Assembly: GCF_036492635.1 (NCBI RefSeq)
Contig: NZ_AP025305.1
Span: 2,108,001 to 2,172,000 of the forward strand
DNA: 64,000 nt
Origin: Aureibacter tunicatorum
GTDB lineage: Bacteria; Bacteroidota; Bacteroidia; Cytophagales; Cyclobacteriaceae
Reading direction: 5' to 3'
Position numbers and translations under genes: made by a program. The notes below the pieces were generated by a model. The model searched no databases. It was not told the DNA's origin and worked only from the letters and a program-made list of their open reading frames with translations. Positions 17,672 to 26,494 of the stretch are shown one piece after another; the first letter of the stretch is position 1; the number at the start of each line of letters is the position of its first letter.

Positions 17672-18925
17672 TTATGATTTGTCTATTTCTCTAATCCTTA
17701 TGAGATATTCTTTGTTGTTTGAAAGCTTATTTAGTGATAGGGACTTTTCAAATAACATGTCGCATGCTTCTGTCAAAGTTTGATTTTCATGAAAATGATC
17801 TCTGGCAAAATGCACAAACTTTAAGACTTTGAAGCCATTGAACCATTTATAGAATTTGTCTATGAAAAGAGTTTGGTTCGATGAGTATTTTTTGATTTCG
17901 GCTATTTCAAAGGAAAAACTTTCAAATGGCAGGAAAGCCTTTATTGAGTCAGGGAAATTTTGATAAATGTCGTTTAACTCATTCTCTTCAGCAGTATAAA
18001 TGTTGTCGAGGCTGGAATAGAATTTTTTCAAGTCTTCAAATGACTCCCAGTTATATGTGTAATTGACATCTTTTTTCTTATCCAAGTATTCTCCAATAGC
18101 TCTTCCAGTGCCAAAAGGAACTCTGTCTGAAGGCCTAGGGGAAGGTGTGACCTGAGTGTTTTTAATCTCAGTAAAGTTTCCAAGAGGTATGAATTTATGA
18201 AGGAAATAAAAGTCCTCTCCAGCTTTTCTACGGTTCATGCCTCCTTGCTTTTGATAAGAATCACACCTTACAGCCATGCTTGATCCGATGGTTTGAAAGG
18301 CATGAGGATGGCCTGAGTATCTCATTGCATGAACATAATATCTTAAATGCAACTCATAAGCTGTAATTCCCTGATAAATAGCGTTGTCGAGCGGTCCATC
18401 TAGAGGGTGTTCAAAGTGAATAGAGCAAGCAGGGCTTTTTGGGTGTTGCAAAAAATGACTTTCAATAGCTTGCAGGTAATTGTTTGCGCATTCGCTGTCG
18501 GCATCGAAGCAATCTATTATGCCGTTGCTTTTGCCGACGCTTTCAAGCCTTCGGACAGCTTCATCCATGCCAATTTTTCTGGCAAGGCCAACTCCCGCAT
18601 GCTTTTTAGGCATTGGGTTGGCGTAAATAATATGGAATTTTAATTTGTCAGTTGAGTGTGTTTTGGAAAACTCTTTAGCTAATGAGTAAGATTCCTCATT
18701 GATGTTTTTAGCATCATCTTCAAGCCCTTCTGGTTCGTTAATAACTACGATTACTTCCACCGAATGCTTTGTTGAAGAGCAACTGTATAAAGCTTCCAAG
18801 CTTTTTATCAAATTTGGTTCTTTATATGAGGGGATCACAACGCACATGAATAGATCATCATGTGCGGGTTCTTGTATTAATGTTTGGGGAAGGGCGTACC
18901 TTTCTAGATAAATATTTTTGTTCAT
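17672..18925 (-). CDS. family 2 glycosyltransferase-like protein
   Basis: A 417-residue soluble protein with a GT-A fold. MCVVIPSYKEPNLIKSLEAL near residue 27 is the nucleotide-binding strand-turn-helix of GT2 enzymes, split here at the usual proline-serine. The metal-binding acidic motif is DCFDADSE near residue 139. GEDFYFLHKF near residue 250 provides the ED pair that usually precedes the catalytic aspartate region. The C-terminal 130 residues are a helical extension with no clear family. Donor and acceptor sugars are unknown. The start is 9 nt downstream of the pdxH stop, so the two genes probably form one transcript, which ends at the terminator just after this gene. Confidence 0.82.
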   Translation of the reverse strand: MNKNIYLERYALPQTLIQEPAHDDLFMCVVIPSYKEPNLIKSLEALYSCSSTKHSVEVIVVINEPEGLEDDAKNINEESYSLAKEFSKTHSTDKLKFHIIYANPMPKKHAGVGLARKIGMDEAVRRLESVGKSNGIIDCFDADSECANNYLQAIESHFLQHPKSPACSIHFEHPLDGPLDNAIYQGITAYELHLRYYVHAMRYSGHPHAFQTIGSSMAVRCDSYQKQGGMNRRKAGEDFYFLHKFIPLGNFTEIKNTQVTPSPRPSDRVPFGTGRAIGEYLDKKKDVNYTYNWESFEDLKKFYSSLDNIYTAEENELNDIYQNFPDSIKAFLPFESFSFEIAEIKKYSSNQTLFIDKFYKWFNGFKVLKFVHFARDHFHENQTLTEACDMLFEKSLSLNKLSNNKEYLIRIREIDKS

Positions 18926-18934
18926 TCTATTACT

Positions 18935-19579
18935 TTAAGGAGCAACCCTATTGATTGTCCAATTATTCTTTTCACTGTCAAGTGAGTATACTATTCTGTC
19001 ATGCAATCTACTAGGTCTTCCTTGCCAGAACTCTACTCGGTTGGGCTTTATTTTGAAGCCACCCCAATGCGGAGGACGTGGCACGTTTTTGATGAATTTT
19101 AAAGAGTACTCCAAGAAGCGAGCTTTGATGACATTTTTTGAGTTGATTACTTTGCTTTGCTCTGAAGCCCAAGCTCCAACACGGCTTTTATAAGGACGAC
19201 TATTAAAGTATTCATCTGATTTGTCTTCTTCAAGCTTGCTGGCGTAACCTTCTATGTTTACTTGCCTTTCAAGCTCAGGCCAGAAAAAGGTCAGCGAGAC
19301 ATATGGATTTTCTTGAATTTGTTGTCCTTTGCGACTGTTGTAGTTTGTGAAGAATATGAATAAGCCGTCTTCAAGGCCTTTAAGCAGTACTGTTCTTGAA
19401 GAAGGTCTGCCTTCTTTGGAAGCCGAGGAAATTGTCATGGCAGTTGGTTCATTGACTTCAGCTTCAATGGCTTGCTTTAGCCAATTGTCAAACTGTGTAA
19501 AAGGATCATTAGCGCAATCCCCTTTTTTTAGTTCCTTTTGGGAATAATCTTTTCGTATATCTGCTATTTTAGAACTCAT
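18935..19579 (-). CDS. pdxH: pyridoxamine 5'-phosphate oxidase
   Basis: PdxH is an FMN enzyme that oxidises pyridoxine or pyridoxamine 5'-phosphate to pyridoxal 5'-phosphate in the cytoplasm. The 214-residue length is standard. Diagnostic segments are PSSRTVLLKG (FMN binding, near residue 62), FFTNYNSRKGQQI, RVGAWASEQSKVI and the C-terminal signature EFWQGRPSRLHDRI. The ATG at 19579 places the usual 20-residue leader (IRKDYSQKEL) before the core. It is first in a two-gene unit with the glycosyltransferase. Confidence 0.97.
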   Translation of the reverse strand: MSSKIADIRKDYSQKELKKGDCANDPFTQFDNWLKQAIEAEVNEPTAMTISSASKEGRPSSRTVLLKGLEDGLFIFFTNYNSRKGQQIQENPYVSLTFFWPELERQVNIEGYASKLEEDKSDEYFNSRPYKSRVGAWASEQSKVINSKNVIKARFLEYSLKFIKNVPRPPHWGGFKIKPNRVEFWQGRPSRLHDRIVYSLDSEKNNWTINRVAP

Positions 19580-19840
19580 TGGCTTAAAATGTTAAAGCTA
19601 AAGATTAAGCTGTATTGCTTCTGCATCTTTGTTCAAATATAGTTATAAAGAGGCATTATTATGGCTCTTGTGTTCAAATAGTCAATAGTTTTATTGATAT
19701 TTGGTTCTATTGGCGGTCCAATTTTATATGAATTGCAAATTTTTGCAAGCCTTGTCCGTTAAGTTATATATGAGATTTGGAGAAGGAAAGTTTTTCCTTG
19801 ATTATGATTTGATTGTTTATAGTTGATAAATCAATACTGA

Positions 19841-20419
19841 GTGGATTATTTTAAATTTCAAAACGTTGCAAAACCGAAAGTTGGTGATTTGTTGATTTCA
19901 GAGCCTTTTATGCCTGATGATAATTTTTCACGATCTGTCGTGCTTTTGACAGAGCATAATGATAAAGGTTCTGTGGGCTTTATCTTGAATAAGACTTCTG
20001 AATTTAAGCTTGATGAGTTGATCCAATTGAAAATGGATAATCCTGTAAATGTATTCAGGGGAGGTCCTGTCGAGCTTGACACTTTGCATTTTATACATCA
20101 AAAAAACGATAATCTCAATTATAGTTCTAAAGTAAGTGACAATATCTATTGGGGGCTGGACTTTAATGAAGTATTGGCGTTGATGGAGCTTGATCAGATT
20201 GAAATCAACGATTTCAAGTTTTTTATGGGCTATTGTGGATGGGATGCCGGACAGCTGGAAAAAGAGATTTCTGAGAACTCGTGGATTGTATACAGAGGAG
20301 GAGGTGTAGAGGAGATTTTTGATACACCATCAGATACACTTTGGTCGGAATTGCTTAACGATATGGGTACAAGGTTTAAAATATATTCGAATTATCCAAT
20401 AGATCCAAGGTTAAATTGA
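19841..20419 (+). CDS. YqgE/AlgH family protein (UPF0301)
   Basis: A 192-residue cytoplasmic protein of the YqgE/AlgH (DUF179) family. Matching segments are VGDLLISEPFMPDDNFSRSV, GSVGFILNK, FRGGPVELDTLHFIH and FMGYCGWDAGQLEKEI, all in the usual order. The start is a GTG at 19841, which fits the length of homologues; no in-frame ATG lies further upstream. The biochemical role of this family is not established. The 261 bp before it hold AT-rich sequence with small inverted repeats (such as AAGGAAA/TTTCCTT near 19790) and no gene. Confidence 0.92.
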   Translation: MDYFKFQNVAKPKVGDLLISEPFMPDDNFSRSVVLLTEHNDKGSVGFILNKTSEFKLDELIQLKMDNPVNVFRGGPVELDTLHFIHQKNDNLNYSSKVSDNIYWGLDFNEVLALMELDQIEINDFKFFMGYCGWDAGQLEKEISENSWIVYRGGGVEEIFDTPSDTLWSELLNDMGTRFKIYSNYPIDPRLN

Positions 20420-20453
20420 TGCGCCAATTTCTTTTTTGTGTTGTTAATTTTAT

Positions 20454-20461
20454 TACTTTTG
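20454..20461 (+). promoter_or_regulatory. -7 promoter element upstream of the DUF349 gene
   Basis: TACTTTTG matches TAnnTTTG, 40 nt before the ATG at 20502. A TTTG at 20435-20438 is 15 nt away, shorter than the usual spacer, so the promoter call is moderate. Confidence 0.4.
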
Positions 20462-20501
20462 CTTTAAGCATATAACCATAAGTAACAAAAATCATTAAGT
20501 T

Positions 20502-22364
20502 ATGGAAAACGAGAAAGCCATATCCTCTCAAAAGGATACTCAAAACGAGGAGTCTGTGAATCCTTCATCCGTGGATAACACAGAAGAAACAAGCAATGCA
20601 ATAACATCTGAAGAGCATTCTGAGGAACTTGAGGATCAAGCCTCGCTAGTTGATGTGGAAGCTTTTGAGAAGATGTCCGTGGATGAGTTGTATAAGCAAT
20701 TGTCTGACATTAAGGATTCTTCGGATTTCAGATTGATAGATGTAGTTACTAAAGCTGCTAAGCCCGTTTTTGATCAGTTGATTTCTTCAGAAAGAAAATC
20801 CGCTTTTCAGAAATTCGTGGAAGATGGCGGTGAAAAGGATGGATTTGAATATAAATTGCCAGAAATAGCTCAGAAATTTGATCAACTACATTCGGAGTTG
20901 AGAAAGAAAAGACATGAGCATTTTCAAAATATTGAGAAACAAAAGCAAAAAAATCTTGACGCAAAAAATGCTATGTTGGAGCAGTTGCGTGAATTGGTGG
21001 ATGGAGAAGAGACAACTTCAAGCATCAATGCTGTGAGAAAGATTCAAGAAGAGTGGAAAGAAATCGGAATGGTTCCACCTGCTTATTCTCAAACTTTATG
21101 GGCTAATTATAAAGCCTTGTTGGATAGGTATTATGATAACAGAAGTATCTATTTTGAGCTGAAGGAGCTTGATAGAAAAAAGAATTTGGAAGCTAAAGAA
21201 GAGCTTTGCGCAAAAGCGGAAGCATTGGCGAATGTGGAAAATCTTCAAGATGCGATCAAAGAGTTGAACCAGTTTCATGAGGAGTTTAAAACTTTAGGAC
21301 CTGTTCCAAGAGAAAAGCAAGATGAAATTTGGGATAGATTCAAAGCGGCTTCTGATGTAGTTTATGCAAGAAGAAAGCAGTTTGTCGAAGAGCTGAAGAA
21401 AGAGCTGAAGATCAATTTGGATAAGAAGCTTGAATTAGTTGAGAAGGTTAGCGCATATGTGAGCTTTGATTCTGATAGAATAAATGATTGGAATGCTAAA
21501 ACAAATGAGTTGATGGCATTGCAGTCTGAGTGGGAGAAAATAGGAGGGATGCCTAAGGAAAAAAGCCGTGAGGTGAACAGAGACTTCTGGGGTGCTTTCA
21601 AAACATTTTTCCATAATAAGGGTGAGTTTTTCAAACGTCTTGAGAAATTGAGAGCGGAGAACTTGGCTAAGAAAGAAGAATTGGTTGCTAAGGCTGAAGC
21701 TTTGAAGGATAGCGAAGATATGGCTGGAACAGCTGAAGAGCTTAAAAAACTGCAACAAGAATGGAAGACTATCGGGCCTGTTCCTGAGAAATTCAGAAAT
21801 TCTGTATACGAGAAATTCAAAGCTGCTTGTGATGCTTTCTTCAACAAGAGAAGAGAAAATAATAAGTCGGTAGAAAAAGCTTATGAAGAGAACTTGTCGT
21901 TGAAAGAAGCTATTTGTGAAAAGTTGACAAAAGCAGCTGAAGAGAAGACTTCAAGTATAGAGGAGTTTGAAAAGCTTCAGTCCGAGTTTGACGAAATCGG
22001 ATTCGTACCGCGCAAAGCGATAAAGAGCATTCAAGCAAAATATGCAGATGCGTGTCATGCATATCTAGAGTCGCTTGAAGGAGTTTCTGAGCAAGATAAG
22101 AGCAAGTTGTTGTTAGAGGCTAAGTATAAGAAAATTCAATCAGCTCCTAACGCTAATGCAAGGCTTAGAAGAATGGAAGGGGATATTAGAGATAAAATCT
22201 CGTCAATCGAAAATGATATTTCCACATGGAAGACTAATATAGAGTTTTTTGCTAGTTCGTCAATGGTTGATCAATTGAAAAAAGAATTTGACGGAAAGAT
22301 CGCAGATGCTCAAAAACAAATAAAGGCATTGAAAGAAGAATTGAAATTGATAAGAAGTTTGTAG
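20502..22364 (+). CDS. DUF349 repeat protein
   Basis: A 620-residue cytoplasmic protein. The first 55 residues are acidic and disordered. The rest is almost entirely charged helix containing several DUF349 units, recognisable by recurring patterns of the type LQ-x-EWK-x-IG-x-(V/M)P and WDRFKAA (near residues 165-200, 240-275, 320-350, 395-430 and 480-510). DUF349 proteins are typical of Bacteroidota and Actinobacteria; their function is unknown. The protein ends in a coiled coil (about 555-620). It is a single-gene unit with a -7 element and a strong terminator. Confidence 0.92.
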   Translation: MENEKAISSQKDTQNEESVNPSSVDNTEETSNAITSEEHSEELEDQASLVDVEAFEKMSVDELYKQLSDIKDSSDFRLIDVVTKAAKPVFDQLISSERKSAFQKFVEDGGEKDGFEYKLPEIAQKFDQLHSELRKKRHEHFQNIEKQKQKNLDAKNAMLEQLRELVDGEETTSSINAVRKIQEEWKEIGMVPPAYSQTLWANYKALLDRYYDNRSIYFELKELDRKKNLEAKEELCAKAEALANVENLQDAIKELNQFHEEFKTLGPVPREKQDEIWDRFKAASDVVYARRKQFVEELKKELKINLDKKLELVEKVSAYVSFDSDRINDWNAKTNELMALQSEWEKIGGMPKEKSREVNRDFWGAFKTFFHNKGEFFKRLEKLRAENLAKKEELVAKAEALKDSEDMAGTAEELKKLQQEWKTIGPVPEKFRNSVYEKFKAACDAFFNKRRENNKSVEKAYEENLSLKEAICEKLTKAAEEKTSSIEEFEKLQSEFDEIGFVPRKAIKSIQAKYADACHAYLESLEGVSEQDKSKLLLEAKYKKIQSAPNANARLRRMEGDIRDKISSIENDISTWKTNIEFFASSSMVDQLKKEFDGKIADAQKQIKALKEELKLIRSL

Positions 22365-22395
22365 TCAATTGATCGTTCTTTGATACTAAATTTTC

Positions 22396-22426
22396 AAAAG
22401 AGTGGATGTTTTCCACTCTTTTTTTT
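22396..22426 (+). terminator. intrinsic terminator of the DUF349 gene
   Basis: AAAAGAGTGGA (22396-22406) and TCCACTCTTTT (22412-22422) form an 11-bp stem with loop TGTTT, followed by more T residues. Confidence 0.9.
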
Positions 22427-22442
22427 ATTTATAAATGTTTTA

Positions 22443-22473
22443 TTTGCGTAATAAATAATTCTATATAATTTTG
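22443..22473 (+). promoter_or_regulatory. canonical Bacteroidota promoter of the small RNA
   Basis: TTTG (22443-22446), a 19-nt spacer and TAATTTTG (22466-22473) match the -33 and -7 consensus exactly in sequence and spacing. The predicted transcript start is about 22479. This is the best promoter match I found in the window. Confidence 0.75.
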
Positions 22474-22478
22474 TGATA

Positions 22479-22582
22479 GCATTAAGAGCCCAAAAGGGCA
22501 GCAACCGAGTAGAACACCACGGTGCTAAGTCGATGCGCCCCTGATCCCGGGGAAAAGAGTTCAGTTAAATCCTGTCTTTTTT
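22479..22582 (+). ncRNA. small structured RNA, about 100 nt, with own promoter
   Basis: There is no reading frame here, yet the 100 nt after a perfect promoter are much more GC-rich than their surroundings and fold well. GCATT (22479-22483) can pair with GATGC (22532-22536) to close a three-way junction. Inside are the hairpin GCCC-AAAA-GGGC (22488-22499) and a stem between ACCG (22504-22507) and CGGT (22520-22523). A further hairpin, CCCC (22538-22541) and GGGG (22549-22552), follows, and a weak stem before a T run (22577-22582) may terminate it. The strings AAGAG, GCAACC and GGTGCTAA appear in the order seen in S-box (SAM-I) riboswitch cores, but the usual long P2 is missing. It may be a trans-acting RNA or a degenerate S-box leader of the gene at 22649. 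Confidence 0.6.
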
Positions 22583-22648
22583 CATCGCTTAGCTATACAA
22601 GGAGTTTCGAAAAGTGCATTTGATAATGAAAATGTGAGATTAGAAATT

Positions 22649-22987
22649 ATGTTACAGCAAGTGAGTACTTTGGAGATTTTAGAAGATAAAATTAATGTAA
22701 GTTTGGATGCGAGATTGCAATCTGATGAGGTGAAGTGTTCATTGCAAATGATGAATGACAATTACTTAAGGGTTGAAATATGTCATAATTCCATTGAGGA
22801 TAAACTAAACGCGCACCGTATTTGTAAAATGGTTCAATACTATTTAAATCTTCATGAAAAGGATTTGCCTAAAGAGGCTCAATACTTGTTATTCAAATAC
22901 GAATTGATTGGAAATGATTTTCATAAATTGGAATACAAGACCAATTTGAGGTATATTGACTATAGCTATAAACCGGATTTTTTATAA
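22649..22987 (+). CDS. hypothetical protein (112 aa)
   Basis: I do not recognise this small soluble protein. It has no signal peptide or membrane span. A central region (VRICHNSIEDKLNAHRICKM-like, here starting RVEICHNS) is polar, and the C terminus is rich in tyrosine and phenylalanine (LRYIDYSYKPDFL). The pattern resembles BolA-like small proteins only loosely, through the helix containing LNAHRICKMV, and I do not claim that family. I chose the ATG at 22649; the frame also opens at a GTG at 22634. The next gene starts 1 nt after its stop, so the two are translationally coupled. The structured RNA ends about 65 nt upstream. Confidence 0.7.
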   Translation: MLQQVSTLEILEDKINVSLDARLQSDEVKCSLQMMNDNYLRVEICHNSIEDKLNAHRICKMVQYYLNLHEKDLPKEAQYLLFKYELIGNDFHKLEYKTNLRYIDYSYKPDFL

Positions 22988-22988
22988 C

Positions 22989-23777
22989 ATGAAAACAGTT
23001 TGGGTATTGGGTGCGAACTCTGGACTTGGCATCCCATTTTGCGAGGAAATTTTCAAAAGATGGGGTGAGTGTCACTTAATACTTTCGGGAAGAGATTTAT
23101 TAAAGCTAGAAGAGGTTGAGGAGAAATTGAAAAAGAAGTTCTCTCGAATTACTTTGCTTCCTTTTGATATTGAAGATTTTGATCAAATCGATAGTGCATT
23201 AGTGAAAGTGAATGAGTTGGGAGGAGTGGATATGATGATCTATTGCATAGGCTTGGGACAGAGGTCCAATTTTTTGGAAATGGATTGGAAAGTTTTCAAT
23301 AAGTTAATGCATGTGAATTTTACAGGAGTGGCATACCTTTTGCGAAAATTCCTGAACATACCACTATCTCAAGGACGTTACGTTGAAATGATTTTTGTTA
23401 ATAGTATTCAGGCTGTTTTGCCGATTCCAAACAGAACTGCTTATTCAGCATCAAAGGGTGCTCTTAGGAACTTTTTAAATTCTCTGATGCTTGAATTGAA
23501 AGGAAAGAACATCAGAATCTGTCAGGTATTTCCGGCTTATATTGATACGGATTTCTCAAGGAAAGCTATGGATAGGCAAGGCAATAAGCATGATCATAAA
23601 GATAGCAATCAATCAAAAGGAATGAGGCCTGAGTTAGTGGCCAGAAAGAGTCTTGAGGCGCTTTGGTCTGGTAAAACGGAGCTTATTATATCAAGCTTTA
23701 AATATAAAATTATAGCTAAATTTTATAGTTTATTTCCGAATTTGTTTAAGAAATTGTTTATATTGATTCGCGGATGA
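22989..23777 (+). CDS. short-chain dehydrogenase/reductase
   Basis: A 262-residue classical SDR oxidoreductase, predicted cytoplasmic. The Rossmann nucleotide-binding turn is GANSGLG at residues 8-14, followed by a strand ending SGRD. The catalytic serine is in VNSIQAV, and the YxxxK pair is in YSASKGAL near residue 155. FPAYIDTDF follows as the substrate-loop region. I use the ATG at 22989, directly after the stop of the upstream gene; the longer frame would add 11 residues before the Rossmann strand, which homologues lack. The substrate is unknown. The C terminus (KYKIIAKFYSLFPNLFKKLF) is hydrophobic and basic and may touch the membrane. Confidence 0.93.
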   Translation: MKTVWVLGANSGLGIPFCEEIFKRWGECHLILSGRDLLKLEEVEEKLKKKFSRITLLPFDIEDFDQIDSALVKVNELGGVDMMIYCIGLGQRSNFLEMDWKVFNKLMHVNFTGVAYLLRKFLNIPLSQGRYVEMIFVNSIQAVLPIPNRTAYSASKGALRNFLNSLMLELKGKNIRICQVFPAYIDTDFSRKAMDRQGNKHDHKDSNQSKGMRPELVARKSLEALWSGKTELIISSFKYKIIAKFYSLFPNLFKKLFILIRG

Positions 23778-23877
23778 GGTGTGGTTAAATAAATGAGAAG
23801 ACATTTGTAAAAATTACATGAAATCTTGGACTAATTAATAAGATAATCTAAGAAATTCTATTTTTTGAAATTTGAAA

Positions 23878-26115
23878 ATGGGGAAAGCAAAAAAGACGGT
23901 TAAGAGGACCTTCCGAAAATATGTGATTAATGTGGTCAGCGGGATTTTCTTGTTGTTGATAATATTAATCAGTATGATGTACTATAATTATAAGAGTTTG
24001 TCTAACATAGCTCAAAATAGTGTGTCAGCTTATAATCAGGGTATACAAACAGCTAATGAGTTGGAGAGAGTGATCTTTAGCTTCGAAAGAAGTCTTTTGA
24101 CTTCTGGAGCTCAAGGCATGAAGCGCAATAAAATGAAGAACCTTTTGGATGAGGTTAAAGTCATCAAGGTTGATTTGGAAAGCGTGAAATTTACAGCTTT
24201 TCAGATAGAGGCATTGAGAGCTGATATTCTGAATGAACTGGACGGTATAATAGAAGGCTTGGAAACTGACAAGGTTTCTATTTTAATTAGACATTTGAAT
24301 GCCGAAAAATTGTTTTTGGCTAGGTTTCAAGTTTTGGCTTCTCAACAAGTTCAAAAAGACATAGCAGAGCTAGAAAAAGTACACTCTAGAGTCACTTATA
24401 TCGGCATATCTTTGGCAGTGTTAGTGACTATTTTAGCTTTTGTTATAGTAATTAGAATATATAACAGGCTTTCGTCTAGGTTTGAGAAAATAAGCTTGAT
24501 GACAAAGTCTTTGAAGGAAGGGATGGCTTCAGAGCCTATGCCGGTTGGAAATGATGAGTTGGATGTGTTGACAGGTAGGTTGAATGGGCTTTCCGATGCC
24601 ATGAATGGCATACGTCACTTTGCAGATAGAATTGGAAAGGGTGCTTTTGATCAAAAGATTGAAATTTTTGATAGAAATAGCGACTTGGGAGAGTCTTTGA
24701 TCAATATGATGTCAAGTCTTAAGGCTGTATCTGATCGAGATAAGGAAAGGAACTGGGTTAATCTTGGTTATGCGGAATTTGGCGAGATTTTAAGATTAAA
24801 TACGAACGATATTGAAGACTTGTGTGATCAGTTGATACATAAGTTTGTGAAGTACCTGGAAGTTAATCAAGGAGCGATTTTCTTGGTGGAGGATGAGGAT
24901 AATATGGAGATGAAAGCTTGTTATGCCTATGAAAGAAAGAAGTTCCTTAACAAGTCAATAGCTAAAGGTGAAGGTTTGGTCGGGCAGGTTTGGCAAGAAG
25001 GTTATACAAAGTTCTTATCCGATATTCCAGATGAATTTATCAATATTACTTCAGGTCTGGGAAGATCGTTGCCTAAAGAAATTGTTGTGATTCCTTTGAA
25101 AAGCAATGATGAAATTATTGGAGTAATAGAGCTTGCTTCATTTAATACGATACCAGAGTATAAGATTCAATTTATTGAAAGGGTAGGAGAGAATATAGCG
25201 GTTGCAATTTCTACCGTTAAATCCAATATCAAAACGCAAAGACTGCTTGAAGAGTCTCAAATGATGACTGAGATGCTAAGGTCTCAAGAAGAAGAGATGA
25301 GGCAGAATATGGAGGAGTTGGAAGCTACTCAAGACGAAATGTTCAGGACTCAAGAAGAGTTGAGGAAGAAAGAGTCTAACCTTGATGGAATTATAAATAA
25401 TACCAATGATGCTATTTTGGCTATTGACAGCAATTATAAAGTCATGGTGAGCAATGATGCCTTTGTGAGAACATCAATGATTAGGGGGTATGACGTCAAA
25501 GTAGGACTTGACTTGTCTGTTGCGATGCAAAGGAAGTGGTGGAACCAATGGAAGACTATTTATGATAGGGCATTGTCTGGAGAAGTTTTCAAAGCTCGGG
25601 TGAAATTGGATATGACAGATGCTGGTGAACAAATGATCATAGAAGCGTCATGTAACCCAATTATGGATGAAATGGATTCCATTATTGGAGCGTCATTCAT
25701 ATTTAGGGATATTACTGATCAAATCAAGAAAGAGATTGAGTCCGATCAAAAGATTTCCACACTTTACAGCATGATCAATAAATCGGATGATACATTTTTT
25801 GCGATCGACGAGAAGTACAGAATTCTAGTGGTTAACGATGTGCTTTATGAAAGATATTCTAGCAAAGGAGTTCAGCTTTTGGAAGGCTCCAATGTGTTGG
25901 ATGTATTGCCTAAAGATACTTTGAAGGTCTGGAAAGATAGATATGACAGAGCCTTGTCAGGTGAATTCTTTGACTTTGAGGAAGACAGGGTTTTAGATGG
26001 TGTTAAACAGTATCTAAAAGTAGTTTGTGGTCCGATAGTAAATCAAGAGGGAGAAATATTGGGGGCTACAATTAAGTCAAAAGATATAACAAAGTGGAAG
26101 AAAGTTAGCGCTTAG
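23878..26115 (+). CDS. membrane sensor with HAMP, GAF and two PAS domains, no kinase
   Basis: A 745-residue receptor-like protein. A basic N terminus precedes membrane span 1 (about 16-38), then an extracytoplasmic four-helix-type region (about 40-165), span 2 (about 170-192), a HAMP linker, a GAF domain (about 300-435, with YLEVNQGAIFLVEDED and GEGLVGQVW), a coiled coil (about 440-495) and two PAS domains (about 500-610 and 625-740). No HisKA, HATPase, GGDEF or methyl-accepting signalling domain follows; the protein ends right after the second PAS at a normal stop. It must act through a partner. The ATG at 23878 is preferred over a TTG two codons upstream. Its end overlaps the end of a convergent gene by 11 nt. 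Confidence 0.88.
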   Translation: MGKAKKTVKRTFRKYVINVVSGIFLLLIILISMMYYNYKSLSNIAQNSVSAYNQGIQTANELERVIFSFERSLLTSGAQGMKRNKMKNLLDEVKVIKVDLESVKFTAFQIEALRADILNELDGIIEGLETDKVSILIRHLNAEKLFLARFQVLASQQVQKDIAELEKVHSRVTYIGISLAVLVTILAFVIVIRIYNRLSSRFEKISLMTKSLKEGMASEPMPVGNDELDVLTGRLNGLSDAMNGIRHFADRIGKGAFDQKIEIFDRNSDLGESLINMMSSLKAVSDRDKERNWVNLGYAEFGEILRLNTNDIEDLCDQLIHKFVKYLEVNQGAIFLVEDEDNMEMKACYAYERKKFLNKSIAKGEGLVGQVWQEGYTKFLSDIPDEFINITSGLGRSLPKEIVVIPLKSNDEIIGVIELASFNTIPEYKIQFIERVGENIAVAISTVKSNIKTQRLLEESQMMTEMLRSQEEEMRQNMEELEATQDEMFRTQEELRKKESNLDGIINNTNDAILAIDSNYKVMVSNDAFVRTSMIRGYDVKVGLDLSVAMQRKWWNQWKTIYDRALSGEVFKARVKLDMTDAGEQMIIEASCNPIMDEMDSIIGASFIFRDITDQIKKEIESDQKISTLYSMINKSDDTFFAIDEKYRILVVNDVLYERYSSKGVQLLEGSNVLDVLPKDTLKVWKDRYDRALSGEFFDFEEDRVLDGVKQYLKVVCGPIVNQEGEILGATIKSKDITKWKKVSA

Positions 26116-26494
26116 CTTCCGCTTGAATTGTTTTTACCCATGTACTGACAACTAAAACTCCAGTAAGGCATAATACGCCAATTATGATTTGAATGTAGAA
26201 GTTGTTCATAAAATATGCTGATAGCGAAGACATGCCGATGATGATCGTGCATATCTTCGCTTTTTCTTTTATAGTCAGGCCTTTTCTGCTCTCGTATTTT
26301 AAGATATAAGGACCAAGATATTTGTTAGATATCAACCTCTTGTGAAGCTTAGGCGAGGACCTGACAAATAGCCAAGCTGCAACAAGTAAAAATGGGGTTG
26401 TAGGCAGTCCTGGCAATATTATTCCAAATATTGCTAGAACTACGCAAAAGCATCCTAAAGCTATCTGTATTGATTGTTTAATGTTTGTTTTCAT
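26105..26494 (-). CDS. DUF454 (YbaN-type) inner-membrane protein
   Basis: A short membrane protein of the DUF454 family. Key segments are GIILPGLPTTPFLLVAAWLFVRSSPKL (first hairpin, split across the conserved LPTTP) and the following LGPYILKYESRKGLTIKEKAK. Three hydrophobic spans are visible. The function of the family is unknown. I chose the ATG at 26494; another ATG at 26515 would add seven residues. Either start lies inside the 3' end of the acyltransferase gene, so the two are translationally coupled. It is the last gene of the focA-pfl region and overlaps the convergent sensor gene. Confidence 0.9.
   Translation of the reverse strand: MKTNIKQSIQIALGCFCVVLAIFGIILPGLPTTPFLLVAAWLFVRSSPKLHKRLISNKYLGPYILKYESRKGLTIKEKAKICTIIIGMSSLSAYFMNNFYIQIIIGVLCLTGVLVVSTWVKTIQAEAKR

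Noticed and set aside
21362-21847. Long minus-strand frame (161 codons) inside the DUF349 gene
   Set aside because: Antisense shadow of a charged-helix coding region; serine/phenylalanine-rich translation with no domain.
22538-22560. CTGAT followed by GAAAA, resembling a hammerhead ribozyme core
   Set aside because: The invariant GA after CUGA and a proper stem II are missing, so the catalytic core cannot form.
22479-22582. Reading the small RNA as SRP (4.5S) RNA or tRNA
   Set aside because: The SRP GGAA tetraloop region with AGGTCCGGAAGGAAGCA-type sequence is absent, and no cloverleaf or CCA end can be drawn.
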